Below, piece after piece: positions 46,383 to 55,217 of a stretch of DNA of 64,000 bases. This DNA comes from Methylophaga thiooxydans DMS010 (lineage in GTDB: Bacteria > Pseudomonadota > Gammaproteobacteria > Nitrosococcales > Methylophagaceae), in contig NZ_GG657904.1 in the NCBI RefSeq assembly GCF_000156355.1, positions 55,518 to 119,517 on the forward strand. Reading direction: 5' to 3'. Under the pieces are notes generated by a model, which saw only the letters and a program-made list of their open reading frames with translations, ran no database searches and had not been told where the DNA came from. The translations under genes were made by a program, and so were the position numbers. Within the stretch, counting starts at the first letter, position 1. Each line of letters opens with the position of its first letter.

Positions 46383-47195
46383 ATGACTTACTTGTCACAG
46401 AGAAAAACCATTGCCGATACTGGCGTCAACGTCTCACCCCTCGGACTTGGCACCGTTAAGCTGGGCCGTGACAAGGCGGTCAAATACCCAGAAGGCTTTA
46501 AAATTCCAAATGATAAGCAAGCGGCTGATTTACTCGCTTTAAGCTGGGACTTAGGCATAAACCTGATTGATACCGCTCCCGCTTATGGCCACAGCGAACA
46601 ACGTCTGGGGCAGTTACTCAAACATCAATCGCATGAGTGGCTTATCGCCACCAAAGCTGGTGAATATTTTGATAGCCAATCGGGCGAATCACGTTATGAC
46701 TTCAGACCGGAATCAATCATCAATAGCGTCGAAAATAGTTTAAAACTATTGCAGCGTGAGGTTTTAGATATTGTTCTGATTCACTCTGATGGCAACGACA
46801 CTGACGTTATTGATCAATACGGTGCATTGCAAACACTGGCAGATTTAAAGCAACGAGGTCTTGTCAGGGCGACCGGCATGTCGACCAAGACCGTTGAAGG
46901 CGGCATCAAAGCCTTACAGCAAGCCGATATGGCAATGGTGATGCATAACCTTGAGTATCAAGCAGAACGCGCGGTATTAAAGCAGGCAGCGATAGATAAC
47001 AAAGGGATTTTTATTAAAAAAGCGCTAGGCAGTGGTCATCTGGCAAAAAATGCCTTAGATTCGGATATCGTTCAGGCAAATTTCGATTTTATCTTTGCCG
47101 AACCTGCTGTCAGCAGCATTATTATCGGCACCATTAATCCCGAGCACCTAAAAGACAACGTCACCAAAGCAGCGCAGGCACTGAGTAAAGTCTAA
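46383..47195 (+). CDS. Aldo/keto reductase family protein
   Basis: The 270-residue TIM-barrel protein has GLGTVKLGR (about 21-29), the catalytic Asp and Tyr in LIDTAPAYGHSEQRLG (about 60-75), Lys in IATKAGEY, His in IVLIHSDGND and a SSIIIGTINPEHL cofactor loop near 242-254. It should use NADPH to reduce an aldehyde or ketone, or the reverse. Its ATG directly abuts the FAD oxidoreductase stop and its end overlaps hldE by 4 nt. Substrate unknown. Confidence 0.9.
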   Translation: MTYLSQRKTIADTGVNVSPLGLGTVKLGRDKAVKYPEGFKIPNDKQAADLLALSWDLGINLIDTAPAYGHSEQRLGQLLKHQSHEWLIATKAGEYFDSQSGESRYDFRPESIINSVENSLKLLQREVLDIVLIHSDGNDTDVIDQYGALQTLADLKQRGLVRATGMSTKTVEGGIKALQQADMAMVMHNLEYQAERAVLKQAAIDNKGIFIKKALGSGHLAKNALDSDIVQANFDFIFAEPAVSSIIIGTINPEHLKDNVTKAAQALSKV

Positions 47196-48637
47196 CGTCC
47201 CTGATGGATTTTATTGACTATTGCGGTGGTAGAACAGTTTTCAACCAAGCCCATGACTTTGACTTCACCGCCATAGCCTTCAACGATTTCCCAACCGACT
47301 ACGCCTTTTTTATCGTAATCGCCGCCTTTGACTAAAATATCAGGCTGAATATAACGCAATAAATCTTCTGGCGTATCACCTTGGAAGCACGTTACCCAAT
47401 CGACATCGGCCAAGCCTGCCAATACCGTTAAGCGCCGTTCAGCGGTATTGATAGGTCGCCCTTCGCCTTTAAGCTTGGTCACCGATTCATCAGTATTTAT
47501 CGCGACAATTAAACGATCGCCCTGAGCCCTTGCTTGCTGCAAATAGCTGACATGCCCTGCATGCAAAATATCGAAGCAGCCATTGGTAAACACCACTTTC
47601 TCGCCACGCTGTTTCGCTTGCTCAACAGCAATTTTCAACTGTTCAATGGTGACCGCGCCACAAAAACTGTGATCGGTATTATTCAAACCCTGATGACGTT
47701 CATATTCGGTTTTAAGTTCAGGCCCACTGACGGTCGATGTGCCTAATTTGCTGACCACAATGCTCGCTGCAACATTTGCCAATGTCACCGCATATTCCAG
47801 ATCTTGCCCTGCTGCCAAGGCTGATGCCAACGTTGATATAACAGTATCGCCAGCACCGGTTACATCGGCGACTTCTTTGGCAATAGCGGGCAAGTGAAAC
47901 TCAGGCTGATCAGCACGAATCAAGGTCATACCGTGTTCACTACGCGTGATCAGAATTGCTTTGATATCGAGCTGCTTAATCAGCGTTTGGGCTTTTGAAA
48001 TTAAGTCGCCTTCTGACTCGATCTTGCCGGCAACCGCTTCGAACTCCGTCATATTTGGTGTAATTAGATCAGCACCTCGGTACCGTGTAAAATCACTTCC
48101 CTTGGGATCCACCAGCACCTGAATATCTTTCTGTTTAGCAGTATCAATCCAGAATTGTGGCTCAGACAAGGTGCCTTTGTTGTAATCCGACAGAACCATC
48201 ACTTTCGCATTGTTGGTCACTTGCTCAGCAAGGCTTTGCATTTCTGTAGCCAGTTCAGGTTTGAAGCGTTCTTCAAAATCCATTCGCAACAGCTGTTGAT
48301 GATTACTGACGATGCGAGATTTGATAATGGTGCCAGCATCACGGCTTTGATGAAACAGACAGTTAACCCCGACAGAATGCAGACGTTGCTTGAGTACAGT
48401 TGCCGCCTCATCCAATCCACTGACACCGGTCAGGTTGCACGTCGCGCCGAGTGAAGCAATATTCATTGCCACATTGCCGGCCCCGCCGGGTACATCTTCC
48501 AGACGATCAACATTCACAACAGGAACGGGGGCTTCCGGGGAAATACGACTGGCTTTACCAAAGTAGAAACGATCTAGCATTAAATCGCCGATAACAGCCA
48601 CTCTGGCTTGGTGAAATTCAGGAAATTCGTGTTTCAT
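47192..48637 (-). CDS. hldE: Bifunctional heptose kinase/ADP-heptose synthase
   Basis: The 481-residue fusion first phosphorylates D-glycero-D-manno-heptose-7-phosphate and later adenylylates the 1-phosphate. The ribokinase-like domain (1-320) has GDLMLDRFYFG, VPGGAGNVAMN and DVTGAGDTVISTLA (about 262-275). The nucleotidyltransferase domain starts near 345 with FTNGCFDILHAGHVSYLQQA, containing HAGH, and ends with the C-terminal STTAIVNKI. Length as in E. coli (477). Confidence 0.97.
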   Translation of the reverse strand: MKHEFPEFHQARVAVIGDLMLDRFYFGKASRISPEAPVPVVNVDRLEDVPGGAGNVAMNIASLGATCNLTGVSGLDEAATVLKQRLHSVGVNCLFHQSRDAGTIIKSRIVSNHQQLLRMDFEERFKPELATEMQSLAEQVTNNAKVMVLSDYNKGTLSEPQFWIDTAKQKDIQVLVDPKGSDFTRYRGADLITPNMTEFEAVAGKIESEGDLISKAQTLIKQLDIKAILITRSEHGMTLIRADQPEFHLPAIAKEVADVTGAGDTVISTLASALAAGQDLEYAVTLANVAASIVVSKLGTSTVSGPELKTEYERHQGLNNTDHSFCGAVTIEQLKIAVEQAKQRGEKVVFTNGCFDILHAGHVSYLQQARAQGDRLIVAINTDESVTKLKGEGRPINTAERRLTVLAGLADVDWVTCFQGDTPEDLLRYIQPDILVKGGDYDKKGVVGWEIVEGYGGEVKVMGLVENCSTTAIVNKIHQGR

Positions 48638-48676
48638 AGTGGGCGTAATGAGCCTGCTCTGGACAAAACAATGACG

Positions 48677-49714
48677 TTATTGTGCTTGTAAAACGCTTTC
48701 CAGTCTATGCCAGACCTGATTGACTTCCATATCAGCCATACACACAGGGTGGCCATCGACGGCTTCCGGCAGAGGACAACGACGTTTATAACAAGGTGAG
48801 CAAGACATGCCCGTGATTAAATGCTGCTGATTGTCGCCAAACGTGCCAATCAGATGGGTATCGGTTGAACCATAAATGGTGATCGCTGGTTTTCCTAACA
48901 TGGCAGCCATATGCGCAAGCCCGGTATCACTACACAAGGCCGCATCAGCACCTTGCATCAAGGCCACAATATTATCCAGCGGTAATCGCGGTAAAGCATG
49001 TGCATGCTCACTGACTGAAGCGATCTGCTGAGCACGCTGATATTCCTCTTCATTACCGCTAGGCAATAATAGACCGTAGCCCTTTTCTGCGGCTTTCAAC
49101 ACCAAGGCCTGCCAATGCTTGACTGGCCATAATTTGGTCAGCCAACTCGCATTATGCACCAACATTAAATAACGCTGAGGTAAGGCAAAATCTAACGCTG
49201 GTAACTGACAATGATCCAGTTTGACACCGTAATCTGCATGGTCATTAGGTACGCTGTAGCCGAGCGCAGAAGCTAATATCTGACGCATACGCTCAACGGC
49301 ATGTTGATTGGGGTTTACATTAATCGGGTGGCGATAAGCCAGATGCGCAGGTTTTTCCCGACAACTGTATTTATCAAGGCCATAAACAGGGCCTTTTCGG
49401 AGCAGACTGACAAAGGCACTTTTCAGGTTGTTCTGCATATCCACGACGACATCGTAATCGTCAGCATTGAGTCCTTTATAAAAGGTCGCTATTTCGCCAT
49501 TTTTGATATTTTTCCACCAGCCCTGACGCCAATTACGGTGAGAAGTGGTAATGACTTTTCGAATCCGTGGATGCCATTTCGGCACAGCCGAAAAAGCCTT
49601 GTCTACCACCCAGTCAAACTCTATATCGGGAAACACCGATGCGGCATCTGTTAACGCAGGCAAAGCATGCATCAGATCACCCATCGATGTCAGTTTAATG
49701 ATTAAAACGCGCAT
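48677..49714 (-). CDS. waaC: Lipopolysaccharide heptosyltransferase I
   Basis: The 345-residue GT9 enzyme transfers the first heptose to Kdo2-lipid A. The N terminus VLIIKLTSMGDLMHALPALT is diagnostic for WaaC, distinct from the WaaF pattern of the enzyme at 34847. LVHNASWLTKLWP (about 184-196) and CSDTGLAHMAAMLGKP (about 257-272) form the ADP-heptose site. A CSPC/RRC cysteine group lies near 300. It is 39 bp upstream of hldE and 8 bp downstream of the homoserine kinase gene. Confidence 0.93.
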   Translation of the reverse strand: MRVLIIKLTSMGDLMHALPALTDAASVFPDIEFDWVVDKAFSAVPKWHPRIRKVITTSHRNWRQGWWKNIKNGEIATFYKGLNADDYDVVVDMQNNLKSAFVSLLRKGPVYGLDKYSCREKPAHLAYRHPINVNPNQHAVERMRQILASALGYSVPNDHADYGVKLDHCQLPALDFALPQRYLMLVHNASWLTKLWPVKHWQALVLKAAEKGYGLLLPSGNEEEYQRAQQIASVSEHAHALPRLPLDNIVALMQGADAALCSDTGLAHMAAMLGKPAITIYGSTDTHLIGTFGDNQQHLITGMSCSPCYKRRCPLPEAVDGHPVCMADMEVNQVWHRLESVLQAQ

Positions 49715-49722
49715 TGAAGGTG

Positions 49723-50670
49723 TCAGTTGAACTCAAGCGTTAGAGGATGTTCACGATGGAACCTGAGGATTTTAAGAAAAGCATCTGGATTTTTAATTTG
49801 TGTCAGCTCACCTTCGCGAGGGAAGATCTGGTCTTGTAAACGTGAGAGCCAAAACCGCAAAGCAGCCGCGCGTAACACCAAATTCCAGTTAGCCTGCTCC
49901 GCCTGCGTCAAGCTGCGCTTTTCAAGGTAGTGTTGCATCATGGTTTGATAACGCTGTTGATCCGGCAAGCCTGTTTCATCGACACACCAGTCATTAACCG
50001 CCACAGCTAGATCATAAAGCAGGTATTCATCACTGGCGTAATAAAAGTCGATAATGCCGGTCAGTTCATCGCCATCAAATAAAGCGTTATCACGGAATAA
50101 ATCGGAATGGGTCACGCCCCAGGGCAAATCCAATGTTGCATAAGCCGATTGCACGCGCAGTTCATCACGCAGCATGTCAGTCACATCGTCATCGAGATGC
50201 GTCAGTAGGGTTTCCGCCGTACTTTGACGCCAGTCTGCACCGCGTTCGGTTGCACGACGGGCGGTAAAGTCTTTACCTGCCAAATGCATTTCACCTAGGA
50301 TAGCGCCAATTTCCGCGCATTGCCCCAAGGTTGCCTCAGTATTAACGCCTCGGCCAGCCAGTCGCACGACTAACGCCGCAGGTTTACCGGATAAGGTTTT
50401 TAAGTATTGGCCTTGCTTATCGGCAGCAGGATGCGCCGAAGGAATGCCATGCTGGTAAAAAAACGTCATTACATCGAGAAAATAGCCTAACTCAGCAAAG
50501 TCATGATGCTCGAATAAAGTAAGCACAAACTTACCTTGCGTGGTGGTAACGAAATAATTGGTGTTTTCGATACCGTCACTGATGCCTTCATAAGACACCA
50601 AATCACCAACCGCATACTCACCCAAAAACGCGACTAATTCGTCGCGTTCGACTTCAGTGTAAACCGACAT
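49723..50670 (-). CDS. thrB: Homoserine kinase, APH-fold type
   Basis: The 315-residue kinase phosphorylates homoserine for threonine synthesis. It is the aminoglycoside-phosphotransferase-fold type used by Pseudomonas, not the GHMP type of E. coli: GISDGIENTNYFV (about 29-41) in the N lobe, THSDLFRDNALFDGD (about 188-202) as catalytic loop, and TGIIDFYYAS (about 205-214). It lies 28 bp downstream of the DUF2782 gene as in Pseudomonas. Confidence 0.94.
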   Translation of the reverse strand: MSVYTEVERDELVAFLGEYAVGDLVSYEGISDGIENTNYFVTTTQGKFVLTLFEHHDFAELGYFLDVMTFFYQHGIPSAHPAADKQGQYLKTLSGKPAALVVRLAGRGVNTEATLGQCAEIGAILGEMHLAGKDFTARRATERGADWRQSTAETLLTHLDDDVTDMLRDELRVQSAYATLDLPWGVTHSDLFRDNALFDGDELTGIIDFYYASDEYLLYDLAVAVNDWCVDETGLPDQQRYQTMMQHYLEKRSLTQAEQANWNLVLRAAALRFWLSRLQDQIFPREGELTQIKNPDAFLKILRFHREHPLTLEFN

Positions 50671-50698
50671 GAAAACTGCTCAGATTAAAGGATATTGC

Positions 50699-51031
50699 CT
50701 ACCATTCCAGCAGAATCCAGTTGGGTACGGCGCCGGAATCCAGCTCAAAGCTTTTTGATTCTAACGATCCGTCACCGTCTGTATCTGTGAGGTAGTAAGG
50801 TTTACCGACCGAAGGAATCACTTTAATCATATAAAGTTGACCGCCTACACGGTATTCCTCAATGGTACGGTCTTCTCTTTGAATAATATTGACTTCGGGC
50901 TCTATGCTGTCACCGCTTTGTAATGGCTCAGGAATAACAGGTGGCTTTTCCATGACCGATTCTTCATCAGCCCAAACATTGGCTGTCATTACAAGTGCAA
51001 CTGCGCATACAATAGCGATTTTATTAAACAT
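50699..51031 (-). CDS. DUF2782 exported protein
   Basis: The 110-residue protein has a signal peptide (MFNKIAIVCAVALVMTANVWA, cleaved near residue 21) and the DUF2782 core with VNIIQREDRTIEEYRVGGQ and VGKPYYLTDTDGDG near the C terminus. Family members are periplasmic or envelope proteins of unknown function, conserved beside polA and thrB. ATG 51031 with GGAG 8 nt upstream was preferred over longer frames. Divergent from polA over 94 bp. Confidence 0.88.
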   Translation of the reverse strand: MFNKIAIVCAVALVMTANVWADEESVMEKPPVIPEPLQSGDSIEPEVNIIQREDRTIEEYRVGGQLYMIKVIPSVGKPYYLTDTDGDGSLESKSFELDSGAVPNWILLEW

Positions 51032-51125
51032 GTGAATGCTCCGTGTCATTTCGCAGTAAAGATAGCATTTCCACTGCTTGGAGAAAAGCAATCTGTTCGC
51101 AATTAAACGGTAATCGATAACGCTT

Positions 51126-53876
51126 ATGAGTCAATCAGCCCCTGTTGTTTTAGTCGACGGTTCCTCTTATCTCTATCGCGCTTTTCACGCGATGTTCAAA
51201 GCTGACCTACGTAATTCGGCCGGTGAGCCCACAGGTGCAGTACGAGGTGTCACTGCCATGTTACGGCGTTTACTGGCTGATTATCCCGACAGTCCCATTG
51301 CCGTTATCTTCGATGCCAAAGGCAAAACATTCCGCGACGAATTATTTGAAGATTACAAAGCGCAGCGTCCACCGATGCCGGATGACTTGCGCTCCCAAGT
51401 GCAACCCATTCATGACATTATCAAAGCGATGGGCTTACCGTTGCTGGTAATCGACGGCGTCGAAGCCGACGATGTTATTGGCACTTTTGCCCGGCAAGCA
51501 ACGGAAAAAGGGCTTGATGTTGTTATCAGCACTGGCGACAAGGATATGGCGCAACTGGTGAATCAGCATGTCACGCTGGTAAACACCATGACCGAAACCA
51601 CCTTAGATCCTGACGGCGTCAAAGAAAAGTTTGGTCTGCCCCCTGAGTTGATTATTGATTTTCTCGCTTTGATGGGTGACAAGGTCGATAACATTCCCGG
51701 CGTACCCGGTGTCGGCGAAAAAACGGCTTTAGCGTTAATTCAAAGTCTCGGCAGCATTAAAGACATTTATCAAGACCTAGAAGCGGTGCGCAGCCTTGAT
51801 TTTCGTGGCGCGAAGAAAATGCCGGAAAAACTCGCCGAAAATAAAGATATGGCCGAGCTGAGTTACCTGCTTGCCACGATTAAATGCGATGTTGAATTAG
51901 ACATCGATATTGAAGCGATTAAAAACCAAGAACAAGACACCCAGTCGCTGCTTACATTATTTAAACAAATGGAATTTCGAAGCTGGATCAACGAACTGGA
52001 GTCAGTAAACAGCACAACGGTGGTCACAGCAGCTTCAACACCAGTAAATGATCACACTACTCGTGAGCAGGACTACCACACCATTCTCAACGAACAGCAG
52101 TGGCAAGACTGGCTGAAAAAACTCAATGAGGCGAAACTGTTTGCCTTTGACACTGAAACCACCAGTCTCGATTATCTCGAGGCGCGCATCGTTGGGGTCT
52201 CGTTTGCGGTAAAAGCCGGAGAAGCCGCCTACTTACCACTCAATCATGATTATCCTGGCGCACCGGATCAGCTTGATTTTGATGCCGTGATGGCGGACCT
52301 AAAACCGCTGCTGGAAGATCCGACAAAGCTCAAAGTCGGACAAAACCTCAAATATGATCGCCATGTCTTACTAAACCACGATATCAACCTGCAAGGCATC
52401 GCTCATGACACCATGCTGGAGTCCTATGTGCTAGACAGCACGGCAACCCGTCACGATATGGACTCTCTGGCGAAAAAATATCTGGATCGCGACACCATTC
52501 ACTTTGAAGATATTGCCGGTAAAGGCAAAAAGCAGCTGACCTTCAATCAGATTGGCTTAGAAGAAGCAGCCCCGTATGCCGCAGAAGACGCTGATATCAC
52601 GCTGCAACTACACGAAACCTTATGGCCACGAATTCAGGCTATTCCATCGTTAGTAAAGGTTTACTCCGAATTAGAAATGCCCTTATTACCTGTGCTCAAC
52701 ACACTGGAACGCAACGGCGTCAATATCGATATCTGGATGCTGCAAAGCCAAAGCGATAATATGGCGCACCAAATTGCCGAGTTAGAAAAGCAGGCACATG
52801 AATCGGCGGGACAAACATTTAACCTTGGCTCGCCTAAGCAATTACAAGAAATCTTGTATGAAAAGCAGGAACTGCCAGTTAAAAAGAAAACTCCTAAAGG
52901 CCAGCCATCCACAGCAGAAGAAGTATTACAAGGCTTGGCAGATGACGGCTATGAATTACCCCAAATAATCATGCAGTATCGGGGCTTAAGCAAACTTAAA
53001 TCGACCTACACCGATAAGCTTCCCTTGCAGGTTAATAAAAGCAGTGGGCGAGTACACACTTCGTACCATCAGGCCGTCACAGCAACAGGCCGCTTGTCGT
53101 CATCCGATCCCAACCTGCAAAATATTCCTATTCGTAGTGAAAATGGTCGACGCATTCGCGAAGCCTTTGTTGCTAGCAATGGCTATACCCTGCTTGCCGC
53201 TGACTACTCCCAAATTGAGTTACGCATCATGGCGCACTTATCCGGTGATGAGAGCCTGCTCAAAGCCTTTGCCGCAGGGGAAGATATTCACCGTCATACC
53301 GCCTCAGAAATCTTCGATATTGCATTAGAAGATGTCAGCAGTGATCAACGTCGCAGCGCCAAAGCCATTAACTTTGGCCTGATTTATGGCATGTCCGCTC
53401 ATGGTCTATCCAAGCAACTTGGTATTGAGCGTCATCAGGCTGCCGACTATATGCAGACCTATTTCGACCGCTACCCTGGCGTACGTCAGTACATGGACAA
53501 CACCCGTGAGCAGGCCAAAGAGCAAGGTTATGTAGAAACGATTTTCGGACGCCGTCTCTATCTGCCTGAAATCAACTCCAGTAATGGTATGCGCCGCCAG
53601 TATGCCGAACGCACCGCCATTAACGCCCCCATGCAAGGTAGCGCGGCTGACATCATCAAACGCGCCATGATTGCTATTCATAGCTGGTTATCCGAGGCTG
53701 ATACCGGTATTCGTATGATCATGCAGGTGCATGATGAATTAGTCTTCGAAGTGCCTTTAGAACAGTTGGATATGGCGAAAGACACCATTGAAAAATTTAT
53801 GATGGGGGCAGCGGAGCTGAAAGTGCCTTTAGAGGTAGGAATTGGGGTTGGGGATAATTGGGAGCAGGCACACTGA
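51126..53876 (+). CDS. polA: DNA polymerase I
   Basis: The 916-residue enzyme repairs gaps and removes RNA primers. Domain 1 (1-290) is the 5'-3' nuclease ([40 protein letters not shown]). Domain 2 (about 310-500) is a proofreading exonuclease with DTETT, GQNLKYD and YAAEDAD motifs retained, so likely active. Domain 3 is the polymerase: motif A DYSQIELR, motif [15 protein letters not shown] and motif C VHDELVFE. The length is near E. coli (928). Confidence 0.98.
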   Translation: MSQSAPVVLVDGSSYLYRAFHAMFKADLRNSAGEPTGAVRGVTAMLRRLLADYPDSPIAVIFDAKGKTFRDELFEDYKAQRPPMPDDLRSQVQPIHDIIKAMGLPLLVIDGVEADDVIGTFARQATEKGLDVVISTGDKDMAQLVNQHVTLVNTMTETTLDPDGVKEKFGLPPELIIDFLALMGDKVDNIPGVPGVGEKTALALIQSLGSIKDIYQDLEAVRSLDFRGAKKMPEKLAENKDMAELSYLLATIKCDVELDIDIEAIKNQEQDTQSLLTLFKQMEFRSWINELESVNSTTVVTAASTPVNDHTTREQDYHTILNEQQWQDWLKKLNEAKLFAFDTETTSLDYLEARIVGVSFAVKAGEAAYLPLNHDYPGAPDQLDFDAVMADLKPLLEDPTKLKVGQNLKYDRHVLLNHDINLQGIAHDTMLESYVLDSTATRHDMDSLAKKYLDRDTIHFEDIAGKGKKQLTFNQIGLEEAAPYAAEDADITLQLHETLWPRIQAIPSLVKVYSELEMPLLPVLNTLERNGVNIDIWMLQSQSDNMAHQIAELEKQAHESAGQTFNLGSPKQLQEILYEKQELPVKKKTPKGQPSTAEEVLQGLADDGYELPQIIMQYRGLSKLKSTYTDKLPLQVNKSSGRVHTSYHQAVTATGRLSSSDPNLQNIPIRSENGRRIREAFVASNGYTLLAADYSQIELRIMAHLSGDESLLKAFAAGEDIHRHTASEIFDIALEDVSSDQRRSAKAINFGLIYGMSAHGLSKQLGIERHQAADYMQTYFDRYPGVRQYMDNTREQAKEQGYVETIFGRRLYLPEINSSNGMRRQYAERTAINAPMQGSAADIIKRAMIAIHSWLSEADTGIRMIMQVHDELVFEVPLEQLDMAKDTIEKFMMGAAELKVPLEVGIGVGDNWEQAH

Positions 53877-53882
53877 TAAAGG

Positions 53883-54662
53883 CTAATTCCTCAATCCCTT
53901 GCCCTCAAGCCAACCTTGGTGTGTCAACTTGAAATTCGTATCATTGTTACCTATGTTTTTTACTAAGCCATACTGAATTAACTCTTCTAGTGCAGCTTCA
54001 AATTTTGCAAACTCACGAGTACCTTCTATACCGTAATATTCACGTCCGATTTCTAAGAAATCGCCATCAAATGTACTTAACTTTATGATATTTCCATCAT
54101 TTGTATCTATCGCAGCTTTTAAAATCATTTCAGCTGCCTCTGATAAGCTCGGCTCCATGTTACTCACCTGAACTTGTTTAGATAAAGCATCACGTTCTTT
54201 TCTTAACTGTTCTAGCTGAGTTGATAATTTATCCTTGGTCTGCGAATCAGTAATCTGAGAAACTTCTTCATCTCTTTTTGCCCTACCAATCAACTCTTCT
54301 TCTCTATCAGAGAAATATTGAGCTCGCTTTTGTTCTAATTCGTTCTGCTTTATGAGTTTTGTGTTCTCGGCCTCTAATGTCAAGATTTCAAGTAACTCAA
54401 GTGGCTTTCTAGAAACCAATTGAAACCCATAACGTATCCACTGTGATGAAGCCGCAACAAGAACACCAAATATCAATGGGAGAACCACCAAAGTCCAGAA
54501 ATTTGTTTGAGCGTCAAAAGCAGATAACCTCAGCTCAGGTTCTGACTCTAAAGTAAGGAGTAAAAATATCCCTCTCCAATTTAATGCAAAAAAAGTAAGA
54601 ACTGCATACCCAAAGTATGGAGACCTAAATCTGGCTCCAATCGCATTAATAACATCGTTCAT
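53883..54662 (-). CDS. Accessory membrane coiled-coil protein, function unknown
   Basis: The 259-residue protein has two N-terminal transmembrane segments (about 18-38 and 56-75), a charged coiled coil (about 95-165, rich in Glu/Lys/Gln) and a C-terminal domain with a winged-helix-like pattern (ALEELIQYGLVKNI then FKLTHQGW). I do not recognise a family. Start ATG 54662 has GGGAG 6 nt upstream; an ATG two codons earlier overlaps that site. The gene is visibly more A+T-rich than its surroundings, stands alone between polA (6-bp convergent gap) and a palindrome mosaic, and may be horizontally acquired. Confidence 0.75.
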   Translation of the reverse strand: MNDVINAIGARFRSPYFGYAVLTFFALNWRGIFLLLTLESEPELRLSAFDAQTNFWTLVVLPLIFGVLVAASSQWIRYGFQLVSRKPLELLEILTLEAENTKLIKQNELEQKRAQYFSDREEELIGRAKRDEEVSQITDSQTKDKLSTQLEQLRKERDALSKQVQVSNMEPSLSEAAEMILKAAIDTNDGNIIKLSTFDGDFLEIGREYYGIEGTREFAKFEAALEELIQYGLVKNIGNNDTNFKLTHQGWLEGKGLRN

Positions 54663-54736
54663 CAACATCTCCCTATTTTGAACAAGTGTTTTTCAAAATA
54701 TCCTTAAGTCGTGCAATATACTAAATTCTATTGTTG

Positions 54737-55163
54737 AGCGTTTACTAAGCAGTTTCGCCTTAATGGCGAGTCAGGGAAATGCGTGCCCATTTCCCTAACA
54801 ACCCTAGGGCACCCCAATGTGCTGGCCTGCGGCGCCACTGCGTTGCTCGCTTTATCTGGCGTCTGGTCAAAACTCGCTACGCTCAGACACTGACCAGCCG
54901 TTATCCAGATAAAGCTGTGCTACTCGTCAGCACGAAAGGGGATCTATGGATACTGTCTTAGCTGCTGCGATAGTTCCCTTTTCTTTTGCCCTTATGCGAA
55001 GCCGAGCATCGCAAAGCAGTTTGGGTTAAACACGGCGAGTGTTTGAGCGTAGCGAGTTTTCGTCGTGTTCCAAACTGATTGAGAAGCGCAGGGAACCCGC
55101 AGGGCAAGCATGGGCTGCCTTTTCTTTTGGTTCGTTTTCTTTGGGCAAACAAAGAAAATGAAC
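54737..55163. repeat. Palindrome-rich non-coding mosaic
   Basis: The 555-bp stretch 54663-55217 has no believable gene. It holds dyads: AGGGAAAT/ATTTCCCT (54773-54780, 54789-54796); GCTTTATCTGG/CCAGATAAAGC (54849-54859, 54905-54915) nested around CTGGTCA/TGACCAG (54863-54869, 54891-54897); CAGTTTGG/CCAAACTG (55017-55024, 55070-55077) extended by a near-perfect 10-bp stem; and a 14-bp hairpin GTTCGTTTTCTTTG / CAAAGAAAATGAAC (55130-55143, 55150-55163). A 17-bp segment at 54869-54885 recurs inverted at 55044-55060. Similar CTTTTGGTTCGTTTTCTTTGGG-type blocks recur between genes in many gammaproteobacteria. No U-tracts follow the stems. Confidence 0.7.
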
Positions 55164-55217
55164 GCCCCGCGGCAGCGTCTGAATAATAAGCTCAGAACGA
55201 TGCTTCTTCATAAGCGT

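Noticed and set aside
54779..54961. 60-residue plus-strand frame
   Set aside because: Falls wholly within nested inverted repeats and has no ribosome site.
55130..55163. 14-bp hairpin as terminator of polA-side or DUF2339 transcripts
   Set aside because: Neither strand has a U-tract after the stem, so it does not fit a Rho-independent terminator.
54958..55211. Two overlapping minus-strand frames (about 60-64 residues) containing KRKGSPCLPCGFPALL
   Set aside because: This translation is a familiar artefact of the intergenic repeat block; frames lie within hairpins and lack start signals.
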